Assembly (NCBI GenBank): GCA_965153355.1
Contig: OZ231126.1
Coordinates: 54,126,001 to 54,190,000, forward strand
Direction of reading: 5' to 3'
Source of the DNA: Flaccisagitta enflata
Taxonomy: Eukaryota > Chaetognatha > Sagittoidea > Aphragmophora
DNA length: 64,000 bases
The position numbers and the translations under genes are program-made. Below, in pieces: positions 22,264-33,850 of this stretch. Below the pieces are notes generated by a model. That model ran no database searches. It was not told where the DNA came from and saw only the letters and a program-made list of their open reading frames with translations. Positions within the stretch are counted from its first letter, which is position 1. Every line of letters starts with the position of its first letter.

Positions 22264-23174
22264 TATGTTTACGCCCACGAGTTTCAACTGGCACTGTCTA
22301 TGAGCGTCTATCTGACTGACGACTTGTGGTGAAAGAAAGTTGGCCGATTGGAAAATAGGAAGGCGATCGTCTCGTTTATTCCATAAAAATTTCAACAACT
22401 GAAGAGAGGGGGAAAAATGAAAGGGAAAGTGGGCGTTAATTGTGATCAGCAAACGCAAAAGATAACATGAAATCGAGATAGGACACAATAAAGGACAGAA
22501 ACAGCACATGACAACATGTTCATCTTCTTCAGAGCCCATGCCACCTGATAATACCTGCCCCTGCCCCGGCCCATCCCATTAAATTCATCCATATCATCCC
22601 TATAGCAAGCTGATCGGGCAAGCGGTAAAAACCATACTAAAATCCGGCGATAAAAATGCAAAAGGGCAAAAGACAAAAATAACAGACCGGAAACAAGATA
22701 AAAAACAACGTTAATAAAAGCAAAGACGCGTCTATAAAACTTACTTTTAGGCCCACTTTCGTTGGTTTCAACCCACAGTCTGTCGAAGTCAAACTAACGT
22801 TAATTGTCCGTTCAGTTTATCTGCAATAAAAAGATGAGAGATTATTGAAATTAGTGAATTCCAAGGGCGCATTCAATCGATCACGAAAAATCAATCAATC
22901 ACTTTAAGAAGCAATGCCGTAAATAAATAAAATCAATCAATCCAAAAATTGGATGATACGAAAGACGAGTTACGTATATTTGCCTACGTAGTAAAAACAA
23001 ATGGCACAAAATCAAGGCGCAACCATATGGTTACCCATCTAGCGTTCAATATAAAAAATGGCAAGAAACAAAAGACGCGGGCATTGAATAGTAGAGAAAG
23101 AGAAAAAGCCAAAAGCACGCAAAAGAGACAAAAGCACACATACCTAAGAAACGGACGGACATACATTTCTAACA
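22264..23174 (-). repeat. 5' LTR of the BEL/Pao element
   Basis: A direct repeat of 9910-10812. In element orientation it starts TGTTAGAAATGTATGTCCG, a common BEL start, and ends GTAAACATA. Its edges are set by where similarity stops on both copies and by the ACGTG duplication. It presumably holds the promoter; I could not place a TATA box. Confidence 0.93.
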
Positions 23175-23205
23175 ACGTGACTTAGGTCTAATGACCTTGT
23201 TTTTT
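23175..23205 (-). mobile_element. HTR element, distal end, split by the BEL/Pao insertion
   Basis: ACGTGACTTAGG followed by TAATGACCTTGTTTTTT. It completes the element that starts at 9664 and matches the intact paralogous end at 43050-43077. Confidence 0.65.
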
Positions 23206-23435
23206 AGTTGCGTGCTCCGCGACTCTACACCCCGCTTTGTCGGTCCGTCCGTCGGTCCGTCCGTCCGTCGGTCCGTCCGTCGGTCCATCCGTCGGTCCGT
23301 CCGTCGCACTTTACTTTTTTCGGAGTTTTGGGATATTTGGCTTCACTGCTCCTGCCCAAATGATCTGGTGACCTCAATTACGGCCCCTGCCCACCCGCAC
23401 GCGACTGGGGTAGCCGTGTATCCGGCCTTGTTTTT
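23206..23435 (-). mobile_element. HTR-A element
   Basis: The hairpin AGTTGCG-TGCTC-CGCGACT (one G:T pair) is followed by CTCTACACC, many GGTCCGTC units, the GCCCCTGCCCACCCG block and the end GTATCCGGCCTTGTTTTT. It starts where the previous HTR ends, so two elements lie head to tail. Confidence 0.85.
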
Positions 23436-23559
23436 ATCTCTCTTTCGCCCTTTCATCACGCTTTGCCTCAGCTGTCTCTCTGATTCCTCATTCCATTCTA
23501 CAACATCTTCGTTTTTTTTTTTGTTTTTTTTTTTTGTCATTTGTTCTTAGCTACATTTA

Positions 23560-24152
23560 CTATCTAGGAAATAGAAATCTTCCCACCTAAGCAGTCATGT
23601 CATTTAATGACACAATCACGTATATCAGCTGATTGCAAATCAATGAATAATGGATGTAAGCTCCCTCTGACATAATTACCACCACCATTAGCCAGTTCAG
23701 CAATTTGTAAGAGTTTCTGGAGGTACTTTTGAGTGACAGCTTCCAGCATTTTTGCGTGATGAATTTTCTTCCCCTTTTTTCATCTTTGAGTGATCATAAC
23801 TTTTAAATGGCTGGGCTGATTTTGTTGCGCAAAAATACAAAAAGATGCCCCTTGAAAAACTCTTCAGTTTGGTCACCAATTTTTTGTCAATTCATCAAAA
23901 AACAAATGAGTTATCAATTTTTTGATGATTAAGTCTTACTGTAAAAAAAATCAAATTGAGGAACCTTCAAAACGAATGATTTCATTCAAAGTAAGATAAC
24001 TTTTGAACCCATTGGGATAGCAAGATGCGGTTTGCGTAGATGGCTTGCAAATTTGAAGAGCTTCATTTTTGTCACCAATTTTTTCTCAATCAGATGATTT
24101 TTACAAGAGTTATTGACTGAAACGTGCGGGAAGATTTCTATTTCCTAGATAG
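23560..24152. mobile_element. Mariner-like MITE, about 593 bp
   Basis: The TIR CTATCTAGGAAATAGAAATC is perfect at both ends and is flanked by TA on each side (23558-23559 and 24153-24154). Two diverged copies of a phrase reading ATAACTTTTGAA, then (after about 60-70 bp) GTCACCAATTTTTT, lie inside. The phrase recurs at about 34406-34500. TA flanks suit Tc1/mariner. No transposase. Confidence 0.72.
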
Positions 24153-24154
24153 TA

Positions 24155-24837
24155 TACTGACTGATTTGTACTGTTTCGATGACATCGACGACGACGTTCG
24201 TAATCAAAACCGAAGTATTCAGATTTCCATGAGATTTGGACATATCTTGTCAGTGATAAGGGTTGCAGCAAAAAGTATATGTGACTCGATAAACAGTTTT
24301 ATCTCATTATATTTATCTTTTCTTTTGCCTCGCTTGTGATTCAGCACACCAGTAGCCTCCACACCAATGTTTTTGAAAGTATCTTAGGACAACACACAGG
24401 GTACACAGTGTTGGTAACACACCAAATGACCCAGCCGTAGCCTTTGTTTGTCTCTTTTGCGTTTTCTATGTTGTTTTTTTTTTTTTCCGAAATTGGACAA
24501 AATTCGGTTACTTTATTGTTGCTTCTTGTCCCTTTTAGTATTTCAAAAAAAAAAACTCGATTTAAGACCTTTCTTTCTTTTTTGCATTTATTTTCCCGCT
24601 TCGCCTTTTCATGGAGCAACTTTAAAGTCTTCAGTGACACAAAAATATGTTATTGCTTTTTTTTTCTCACATTTTCGGTGATTTACAGCTGCTTCTCTTT
24701 TTTTTTTCTCTCTCCATAATATTGATCATCAGGAAAGAAAGAAAAGAAGAGAAAACGACTCAGCTGGGCAAAGCTGACAAGAATAAATCTAGAAACAATA
24801 TCGATAACAAATATCGGACTGAGCACTTGGCACCAAC
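24155..24837. other. Intergenic sequence
   Basis: Pyrimidine-rich and AT-rich. No gene or element recognised. Confidence 0.6.
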
Positions 24838-24940
<103 letters not shown>

Positions 24941-24954
24941 TCTTCTCAACTTCT

Positions 24955-25295
24955 GTTCACTTCCTAGGAAAACAAACACGGTTAACATTGAATATACAAC
25001 TTATCATTAGACGACAGCATCATCATCAAACAATAAAACGATGGAACAAGATAACAAGTACCCCGGGGGTACAACGATGCGTCCACATGCGGCTTAGCTC
25101 AGTAAGAATGATGCAATATTGCATCAACCTTGTGGAATGATGCAATAATCTGAGATATTTCCAAGATTCTATGCATTTTCATCATTCTCAACTCGATCAC
25201 CACGCTCACTTCCTAGGAACCAAACGCGGTCAACATTGAATAACGACTTATCATTAGACGACAGCATCATCATCAAACAATGCGATGGAACTAAA
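24955..25295 (+). repeat. Tandem duplication, period about 245 bp
   Basis: The phrase CACTTCCTAGGAA, then ACTTATCATTAGACGACAGC and ATCATCATCAAACAAT occurs at about 24958-25045 and again at about 25208-25290, with few differences. Confidence 0.8.
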
Positions 25296-26283
25296 AAGAG
25301 ACGTTATCATCCATAACGAGAAAATAATTACTAACAATCAACACATATAAACAATAAATCGTCTCAACAATTGATATCGATAATACCAAAGCGTGTGACT
25401 GCGGGGAGAGCTGATACAACTGCCATCGATATTAACGCGGATTACGAAACAATTAACAAGACTTCTGTATGACGCGAAAGGTAAGAGGGTGCTTGACAGG
25501 CTATCAGAAATCTTAATCATGCTGTTTAGTGTTCATGGTCCATCTCCACTACACCCTCACTTCTTCCCCCAACCCGTTAAGACCATGTATCGAATAACAC
25601 GACGCATGCCTCATTCAGTTCTTCGTATTGCATGGTCTGACTTCTAGAAGCCGTCCTTTGTTTGATTTATTCTAGGAACGCCAAAAGGCTCGTTGCATTG
25701 TAATGAGTGCAATGGAAGAGAAAGAAAACAAACAAATCGCAGCAACTCCCATTTCACCTTTGGTACTAGAATACCAAAAGGGCTAATAGGTTAGCAACCG
25801 AATTGGCTAACACCTCCTCTCATTGTATCTTTTATCGCTTTCGCGTACAATCCCCATGGCGCTATCACTGTTGTAGTAAATGAATACCTTGGCGTTTTCA
25901 TTTGAGAATATGCTCAAGAATGCACATAGACACACACACAACTATGCCCTGAGAAACACACAAATGGACAATCGAAGACCCTCTGGTGCTATACGACTAA
26001 AAAAAAAAGACGCACTTTTGAATGACTAATTGTGCCTATGAATTTTAGCAAGTACTTTCATTTGGCGTCAATCAGGTATTACTATCTTTCTATGTTTAGA
26101 AATAGCATTGGTTTAAGTAAAAACATTGCCCATTTCAGTTTTACAATCCCTATAAAAAAGAATTGCATTAAAGCAAATTAGTGTTTCTCTTTGCAGGGCT
26201 CTAGCTTCTAAACCCTTCGAAGTAAAGAGCTGGAATTGGTCTAGATTGAAAGATTTTTTGAAAATCTTGTAAAATGTCTTTTT
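25296..26283. other. Intergenic sequence
   Basis: No element, RNA or convincing ORF was found. Confidence 0.6.
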
Positions 26284-26515
26284 AGTCGCTGCCTAGCGAC
26301 TCTATAAGAGGGTGTGTCCCTTGGTAGGTAGGTCTGTATGTGACGCGAAAATTTTGATGACGCGAAATCGACTGAAAAACGGATTTCTAACCATCACAGC
26401 TCCTGCTTGGCGTCAATACAGCCCCCGCCCACTCATTTACTGCCCTTGCCAACTTGCATCACCGCCCCTGCCCACCAGCAGCGACTACGGATTGGCCGTG
26501 TATCCGGCCTTGTTT
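26284..26515 (-). mobile_element. HTR-A element with a variant hairpin
   Basis: The hairpin AGTCGCT-GCCT-AGCGACT carries a compensated change relative to the usual AGTCGCG/CGCGACT. CTCTATAAGAGG follows, then a body with GCCCCTGCCCACC and the end TGGCCGTGTATCCGGCCTTG. Confidence 0.85.
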
Positions 26516-26885
26516 GAAAATAGTTTGAATTGATTTTCATATCTGTTTTTTAAAATAAAAAACCGGTGCGTCTTTCACACCCTCTCTCTGCAACCCCCCA
26601 ATAAACGCGGCAAAAGAATATCAATTTATGTGCGTTTCTTTTCCTCGTGGAAATACCTCGTATATCATGTACCATCATCTTGGTCTTTCTCCCCTTTGGC
26701 GCGAAAATGAAACTTGTTTCTCGTCAGATGAAAGGGAATAAACGTCTGTCTTTTATCACTCGCCATCAATTGTCTTTCCGCCTTTATTTTTGTACGAAAG
26801 GAGCGAAGGGAGCTACAGGCACTGATAGTGATAAAGTCTGAACCTATCCAAGATGGTCAACAATGTGTGGCTGGTGGTTGGGAAA

Positions 26886-27090
26886 TGAATGCGTGAATGA
26901 AAGAATGAATGAATGAATGAATGAATGAATGAATGAATGAATGAATGAATGAATGAATGAATAAATAAATAAATAAATAAATAAATAAACAAATAAATGA
27001 ATGAATGAATGAATGAATGAATGAATGAATGAATGAATGAATGGATGGATGGATGGATGGATGGATGAATGAATGAATGAATGAATGAAC
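26886..27090. repeat. Compound (AATG)n/(AAAT)n/(GGAT)n microsatellite
   Basis: Blocks of tetranucleotides that differ by one base each. The preceding 26516-26885 has no recognisable gene. Confidence 0.95.
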
Positions 27091-27518
27091 GGCAGTTTGT
27101 AGTGACGCCCTCTATTTCCGTTATTTTTTCTGTTATAAATTTCTTTCTCTGATCTGACTAAATATTGTAACCTCCATTTTATAAAACCCTGAAGATTCCC
27201 ATAAAGCAGCAACCTGTGTGTCGTTTTCTAAATTTTCGATTTCTTTTTTTTCTCTGAATGAACGAAAATCTGAGATCGTAGAAAGCAAAAAAGGAAAGGA
27301 AATGAAAAGAATAGAAAAGGGGGATTTGAAACAAGCCTGACTTGAGCGCTCTCAACCCTGAATTTCATTCAAAATCAAATGAATTTTTTTTCCTCAATTG
27401 CCTTCGATCAAGACCCTAAATAAATTTGCATCACATTTTGAGGAAATTCCTGTCAAGTCGACTGATGCTTGATGGGACTATGATGATGTGGTTTCAAAAA
27501 GCGGTCGTTTTTCTTTTT
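27091..27518. other. Intergenic sequence
   Basis: No recognisable feature. Confidence 0.6.
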
Positions 27519-27704
27519 AGTCGCGTGCTACGCGACTCTACACCCCGCTATGTCGGTCCGTCGGTTGGTCGTCCCCTTTTTACTTTTTCGGCGTTTTTGA
27601 GCTTTTTGAGCATACGGCTCCTGCCAAATGCCCTAGTGACCTTCTCCAGCACTGCTCCTGCCCACCCGCACTGGACTAGGGTAGCCGTGTATCCGGCCTT
27701 GTTT
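27519..27704 (-). mobile_element. HTR-A element, complete
   Basis: The hairpin AGTCGCG-TGCTA-CGCGACT is preceded by CTTTTT and followed by CTCTACACCCC, GTCCG units, the GCCCACCCGCAC block and the end GTATCCGGCCTTGTTT. Confidence 0.88.
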
Positions 27705-28028
27705 CCTGTGCAAATGGGACGGTATTTGGGTGAGGAGAATAGGTCATTGATACCATGCAAACGTGTTCTGAATTAAGTCTCGCAATGTGCGAGACTTTTT
27801 GAATAAGATTGGAATTGGGCTGCTGTCCAACTTGCTTTCTCAACATAGATTTTGTTCTAAGAACGCCCCTTCCTAAGTTCTAAGTGATTGCAGGTTCTGA
27901 TCTCCCATCCTGTTCATCCGACAATCTTGATACGTCTTGGGAGTCGGGACTCCCATGAGAGTTGAGACCCTCGAATTTTCTGAATGCATAATCGATCTCG
28001 ACTAGTGGAGGCAACTTATCAAGGTTTT

Positions 28029-28137
28029 AGGTGCGTCAACGCACCTCTACAATCGGTCGTGTCCGTCGGTTAGTGGGTCGGTTGGTCGGTCACGCAAACC
28101 TTTGACGATCCACCAGTTGGCCTACTTGGCCTTGTTT
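28029..28137 (-). mobile_element. HTR-B element, complete, 109 bp
   Basis: The hairpin AGGTGCGT-CA-ACGCACCT is followed by CTCTACAATCGG, GTCGGTTGG units and ACGATCCACC. It ends in a second small hairpin, GGCCTACTTGGCC, followed by TTGTTT. One of the shortest complete copies. Confidence 0.85.
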
Positions 28138-28364
28138 CTTTTATTTTCCCGTTTTTTTTCGGGCAGATTTTGCGGTGGATTCGCATTTCCTTCGACCATA
28201 AAAAAAAGGAGAAGAAATTTCATCCGCAATTCCATTTTACGTCGAAAAAGCTTATTTCCGCAGAAAACATTCTTGTTTACCTTCCGTTGCCGATTGCTTG
28301 GAATCAACTCGGTGTGTGAGTGTGATCCAACGTCTCCACTTTCCTTTCCTTTAGGGTGACAAGG

Positions 28365-28366
28365 TC

Positions 28367-28447
<81 letters not shown>

Positions 28448-28448
28448 G
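28365..28448. repeat. (ACAG)n microsatellite
   Basis: A perfect CAGA tetranucleotide array. Confidence 0.96.
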
Positions 28449-28655
28449 CCTAATCGGGCAACGTATGCACGTATGTGTTGGATTAGATTTGGCAGTTAAC
28501 ATGTGACAAATATGGAGAGACAGATGGAAGAACAGACAGATGAAATGATAAAAGCGAAGCAAAGGACTAAGGAGGCTCTCAAAACACGTTTGTCAATCAT
28601 TCGATTCAGTACAAGATCTCACCGTGGCCAAAAACAGCCGAAAAACGCGATTTAT
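28449..28655 (+). mobile_element. HTR-C fragment, diverged
   Basis: It matches the body of the element at 29946-30240: a GACAAATATGGAGAGAC phrase, CAGTACAAGATCTCACCG, then GGCCAAAAACAGCCG and AAACGCGATTT. The hairpin end is missing. Confidence 0.65.
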
Positions 28656-28886
28656 CTTTCTTGTCACTTGCATATTTCATAAACACACACTTACTTTGTT
28701 TCATTGTAAATCGCGAAGTAGTATTTCTTTCGGATGAAAATCCTTCAGTTGAAATCTATCGATTTTAACTTTTAAGTTGCTTGTCGCTATGACTAATTCT
28801 TATATGTAAGCTTTAAATCAAGGGATATCCATTTAAGGATGGATTTCAGCCCAGGATTTCACTTCGCGAATCAGTCGAGTGTGAAC

Positions 28887-29275
28887 AGCCGACAATTATG
28901 GGTTTTTCTTGCTGTTGGTTTGTATCTGTTGAGTTGCTCTTTGGTAAGGGTTGAGATGGATTTTGATAATTCTAAGGATAGTAGTGAGGGGTGCGCATTA
29001 AACTCCAGTAAGAGCTCCCAAGGCTCTTGTCCTTATTTTTTGGTTTTGATGTAATGTTGTCCACTGTCATATAGTTTAGTACCTTGGTTAAGAATGCCGG
29101 CGGTCCCAGTAAGGTTGACTCTCGATTCTTGCCTTTATGGTATGGTTTCTTCGCAACATTGCCTTTGGTAATTACATTATCTTTGATAATTCATTTATCC
29201 TTTGGTAATTTGTTTTGCTCAATTTGGATTATGATTACTAATAATACATCTGAGAATTTGGCGTTGACTCAGAGT
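28887..29275 (+). repeat. R550 dispersed repeat, copy 1
   Basis: It begins GCCGACAATTATGGGTTTTT and is nearly identical to 35516-35905. It contains two short hydrophobic frames (LWVFLAVGLYLLSCSL and WYGFFATLPLVITLSLIIHL). Since copies are almost identical DNA, their conservation is no evidence for coding. Confidence 0.88.
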
Positions 29276-29945
29276 AGCGACCGGTCACGACGCTCAGCCA
29301 GGCTTTGTAAAAAAATCGTTGAAAAACGCGAATTTTCTGCGCCAAAGATCGCTTAGATATAAGATGAAAAGTCGTGATTGCCAAGCAATTAGCTAAAACC
29401 AATGCGAAATATGCTAAAGCATGTCAGATTACATCGTATAACATCAAGAAATCATAAAAAACCGGGAGAAAAATGGTTAACGTTATCGCAGGAAACTTTC
29501 AAAATGAGCCTCAACTTTGACAAAGTGGAAACGGATCGCGTTATGCGTGCATCTGCGAGTTTCAAATATATATGAAAGAGGAGACCAAGAAGGGCCTATA
29601 TCTCAAATTTCATCAAAATCGGTCAATGCGCTCACCTTCTACCATGCGTACATTTGTTAAGTTTGTTTTAGAAAAAATGGCTGCTTTGCGGTGGTTGATT
29701 TTCTTGCACGCAAAAAGGCTTACGCGCTGCAGCCGATAAAGTTAGTCGAGCAAAAAACTTAATAGTTCATGAATTGTTTTCTTTTCTAACAAAATATATA
29801 GTGCAGCATATCGATCAAAAGCTCATGACGTAATGAATATGATTATGTGTATATATTAAGAGGAATCTAAAAAATTAATGATTCATATTAGAATAATCGA
29901 TTTCTTGATGTTACGCTTGCATGGCCGGTTCTGCATTCCAAAACT
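29276..29945. other. Intergenic sequence
   Basis: AT-rich; no feature recognised. Confidence 0.6.
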
Positions 29946-30240
29946 AACAAGCCCGACCGGGCAAAGATGCGTCCGGGCCGTGTCTCTGCGTGTATTGATC
30001 ATGTGACATATATGGAGAGACCGATGGACGAACATGTTGGTTGGTTCAACTTGGTTGATCATTTGTTTCAGTATAGGATCTCAACGTGGCCAAAAACAGC
30101 CGAGAAACGCGATTTTTGCACTTGCGTAACGGACATACGGACCGACGGACCGACGGACGGACCGACGGACCGACGGACGGACCGACGGACCGACGGACAG
30201 ACCCTCTTATAGAGATGCGTTCCTGACGGACGCATCTAAA
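29946..30240 (+). mobile_element. HTR-C element, complete
   Basis: The 5' end AACAAGCCCGACCGGGC contains a short hairpin. The body includes GGCCAAAAACAGCCGAGAAA, then (ACCGACGG)n, ACCCTCTTATAG and the terminal hairpin AGATGCGT-loop-ACGCATCT, directly followed by an A-run (reading CTAA). An inverted copy is at 45396-45683. Confidence 0.88.
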
Positions 30241-30534
30241 AAAGTATTACACGTATGTAAACACAAGGACACAGGGCTAACACTATCAAGAAATTATCTT
30301 GATGCCTCTAATTTAGTCGGGAAAAAAGTCGAAGTCAGTCTTCGACTTTTTGACATATTCGAGAGAAACGGGGTTTTCATTTTCTTATGCGGAAGTTGAG
30401 CATCTCATCCGGCTGATTGTGGCCTCCGATGAAATTTATAGGGTAAGTAATATAAATGAACTGTAATTCAAAAATCATAAAAAAGAAAAATATCCCTCCT
30501 TCGATTATATTACAAATTTTAAGGCCCCTTACAT

Positions 30535-30690
30535 TCAAACTACGGACACGTGACTCTATAAGCCACTTCTTGTCAATCCATTGGTCAATTGGTTCATTCA
30601 TTCGTCTGACCGTCTGCCCACCCATCTATGCGTCTGCGTTTCTCGGCTGTTTGCATGTTTTTGGCCCGAATGAGATCATATACTAGGTGT
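30535..30690 (-). mobile_element. HTR fragment, diverged
   Basis: GACTCTATAAGCCACTTCTT, then GGTCAATTGG units and GCGTTTCTCGGCTGTTTGCA, shared with the HTR-C body. Confidence 0.6.
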
Positions 30691-30960
30691 GTTTCTATTG
30701 TCAATAAGAATCTCAAGTGATTCCGTGAAAAGCGTTTTTAGCGTAACATACAAATGCATATGAATTTCAACTGTCCCCACAAGGAAGTGAGCAAAGTGAG
30801 TGAGACAGCTTGTGAATGGAGCGAGCAAGTGAAGCGAGCGTAGCATAGTGGAGCGCTGCGGAGCGAGTGAGGGAACGAATGTAACGAGCGACTGAGTCAC
30901 TATGGGATAAAATGCGATTTTTCGAGACAAATTTTATCGCTAGTCATCTTCATCATTGCT
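30691..30960 (+). mobile_element. GAGCGAGTGAGC MITE, diverged copy
   Basis: ATTTCAACTGTCCC, then a GAAGTGAGCAAAGTGAGTGA tract and GGAGCGCTGCGGAGCGAGTG, as in 354-622 and 40659-40918. Its ends are uncertain. Confidence 0.6.
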
Positions 30961-31096
30961 GTTTCTCAAGCGAGTGATAAGCCCCACAATTCACAACATT
31001 ACTTAAATTGACAGTTTAGACACCAAAGAGGCCAATATTTTCAATATGTTGTGATTTTTTTTGACATTCTGATGATCTAGAGCTAGATCGTTTTTA

Positions 31097-31226
31097 AGGT
31101 GCAACAAAGCACCTCTATAACTGGCTGTGTCCGTTGGTCTGTTGGTCGGTCTGTTGGTTGGTCGGTAACGCATTCGTTCGGCGATCCACACGGCCCACCT
31201 ACTGGCCTACTTGGCCTTGTTTTTTT
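31097..31226 (-). mobile_element. HTR-B element, complete
   Basis: The hairpin AGGTGC-AACAAA-GCACCT is preceded by TTTTTA and followed by CTCTATAACTGG, then GTTGGTCGG units, GGCGATCCACACGG and GGCCTACTTGGCCTTGTTTT. Confidence 0.85.
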
Positions 31227-31314
31227 CATTTTCTCAAATCTCATGATCGTAACTCTCTAGACTCATTAGTTTACTGAATTGCTGTCAAAGCTCAACGAAA
31301 TGTCATATGTTGTA

Positions 31315-31420
31315 GTTGTTGTTGTTGTTGTTGTTGTTGTTGCTGTTGTTGTTGTTGTTGTTGTCTTCCTTGTTGTTGTCTTCGTTGTTTTTGATGTTGC
31401 TGCCATTGTTGTTAACAATG
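31315..31420. repeat. (GTT)n microsatellite, degenerate to the right
   Basis: GTT units to about 31363, then imperfect TTGTTGTC units. Confidence 0.9.
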
Positions 31421-31514
31421 TTTTCATCGCTACTGTCATCGTCATGTCAGTGATATGATGCTGAAACGAAGACAGGATTTTTTTATTTTTTTTTATTTTT
31501 TTTTATTTTTTGAT

Positions 31515-31983
<469 letters not shown>

Positions 31984-32018
31984 TTATATTGAACGACATT
32001 TTTAGCACTGCGACAATA

Positions 32019-32615
32019 ACAGGGTGTACAAAATTATCCGGAATTGGCAGTTACTTTTCTTAAAAATCCTGTGCTAATGATAATATTTGAAACTAGAAGG
32101 GGTAGATTTTAAAAAGTATCTTTTTTACCATATAAATTCAAAATTGACAAAGAATAAAAAAGTCAGAAATAAAACTTTTCAGGTAAATTTGACTCAGATA
32201 AAACACACCTTGAAAGGATTGATTAAAAAAAAAACTGAAATTCTGATGTTAGTTTTTCTTTCCTTTTAAGCTTAGTTTATTTGCATATGTGAGCTCCATT
32301 GATGTTGACTTAATTTACCTACCTCAGCATAGTTTGAGTCAAGCTGAGAAAGTTACTATGGAGTGGTTACAAACACAGAAATCTATGATTTTATTACCTA
32401 TTCTTTCTGTGAAATAAAATCCTGTCAAAATCAAAATCTTTGCTTCAATTTATTTAACTCCCATTGTGACAAGGGATCTAGAAAAGACCTACCAATAATT
32501 CTAGCTTCTATTATAATTAACTGGGGTACTCAGGCTCAAATTTCATAGTCCTGGGTCACTTCTAAGTATGGTTTTCTTTCTATGGAGCAAGTCCGGATAA
32601 TTTTGCACACCCTGT
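32019..32615. mobile_element. Mariner-like MITE, 597 bp
   Basis: TIRs begin ACAGGGTGTACAAAATTATC at the left and match the right end with one difference. TA lies directly outside both ends (32017-32018 and 32616-32617). No transposase remains. Confidence 0.82.
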
Positions 32616-32662
32616 TAATCAATTAAGCAGTTGTATTTCACTATGGTTGAGTCAGTGCATAA

Positions 32663-32945
32663 GAACAAGGGCAAGTTATGGCCAATAAGTGCGCCTCGCT
32701 TGATTAAGAATTTGTGAATCAACGTTTTGAATGAATAAATGAATGAATGAATGAATGAATGAATGAATGAATGAATGAATGAATGAATGAAAATGAATGT
32801 GGTAAGGCATGAGAGGTGATAGGAATGAAAAAATACGTCAGAATCAGCCGTTTTGCACTTTTCTAACCTCTGCGTTACCCGACTGACCCACCGACCAACC
32901 AACCGACGGACATGACCTCTTGTAGAAGTGGGAGGACGCACTTAA
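32663..32945 (+). mobile_element. HTR element with an internal (AATG)n tract
   Basis: It starts AACAAGGGCAAGTTATGGCC, contains an AATG array (32727-32790), then CCGACCAACCAACCGACGG, and ends with the weak hairpin AAGTG-CACTT and an A-run. Its layout parallels 58100-58440. Confidence 0.72.
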
Positions 32946-33390
32946 AAACAGATGTTCTTTTTCCAAATTTTCGAATCATGTGCTCGATTCATCATCAGGC
33001 AAGGGAACGAGACATGAAATGGAAAACTAAAGGTAAGAAATAAGAAGAAGAGAAAACACTAGAAACAGAAAGTTCTTCTTGATTGTTCCTCCTGTTCCTC
33101 CTCCTCCTCCCCTCCTCTTCCCCCTCCCCTCTTCTTCCCTTCCTCCTCCCCGTATCCTCGTCCTATATTCCAGACACTACATTTGTATAAATGATACTAC
33201 CATAAGTTCAAGACATATTGCTCCTGTTTGCGGCATGAAATTTAACTGCTTGATCGTCGATTAGAGAGAGAGATAGCGACATGTATTTGCAAGGATGGAG
33301 AGAGAGAGATAGCAACGAAGGAAATAAAGAAGAAATTAAGGGCGCATTCTGAGGGAAAAAAAAAGATTGATCCCGGGATTTGCCGGGAAA
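32946..33390. other. Intergenic sequence with a pyrimidine-rich patch
   Basis: A CCTCCTCC-rich stretch lies at 33086-33160. No gene. Confidence 0.55.
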
Positions 33391-33850
33391 GTGAAAACGA
33401 GAGCGAAAGCAAAAGGAAGGGCAAAAGCGAGAGCGAGAGCAAGAGAGAGCAGGAGAGAACACAAGTGTGAACACAAGAACGGATGCGAGAGCAAATGCAA
33501 GAACCAACGCGAGAAAAAATGCAAAAGCAATGGCGAGTGCTAACGTAAATGCGAGAGCAAACGTGAACGTGAGAGAAAACTTGAGCGCAACTGTGAGAGC
33601 AACCGCAAAAGCAAATGTGGGAGCGAACACAAGAGCAAACGCGAGAGCAAACGCGGGAGCAAACCCAAGAGCATAGGTGAGAGTGAACACTAGAGCAAAT
33701 GTAAGAGCAAACGCAAGAGCGAAAGCGAGAGCAAATACGAGAGCAAACGCGAGAGCATACGCGAGAACAAATGCGAGAGCAAACGCGAGAACAAATGCGG
33801 TAGCAAACGCAATGTGAATGCAAGAGCAAATGAGAGAGCGAACGCCTGTG
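33391..33850. repeat. Hexamer/dodecamer minisatellite (GCAAACGCGAGA-like)
   Basis: About 75 degenerate 6-bp units alternating GCAAAY and GMGAGA. It gives long Ala/Phe/Leu frames on the minus strand and Asn/Ala/Arg frames on the plus strand, which are repeat artefacts. Confidence 0.85.

Larger units (their letters stand above)
9910..23174 (-). mobile_element. BEL/Pao LTR retrotransposon, full length but frame-disrupted
   Basis: Two direct LTRs of about 0.9 kb, a 5-bp duplication ACGTG (9905-9909 and 23175-23179), and an internal region in the order Gag, protease, RT, RNase H, integrase. This order with Pao-type RNase H and a H-H-C-C integrase finger marks the BEL/Pao group. At 13.3 kb it is longer than usual; about 3.5 kb of the excess lies between pol and the 3' LTR. 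Several frameshifts make this copy unlikely to be autonomous. The LTRs look only a few percent different by eye, with several 1-nt indels, so insertion is fairly recent. Confidence 0.95.

Noticed and set aside
25085-25140. tRNA-derived SINE head (GCGGCTTAGCTCAGTAAG looks like an A box)
   Set aside because: No B box (GGTTCGANNCC) at a suitable distance, no matching cloverleaf and no A-rich tail.
28887-29275. A conserved small membrane protein in R550
   Set aside because: The hydrophobic frames are shared only because the DNA copies are almost identical. The diverged inverted copy does not show codon-level conservation.
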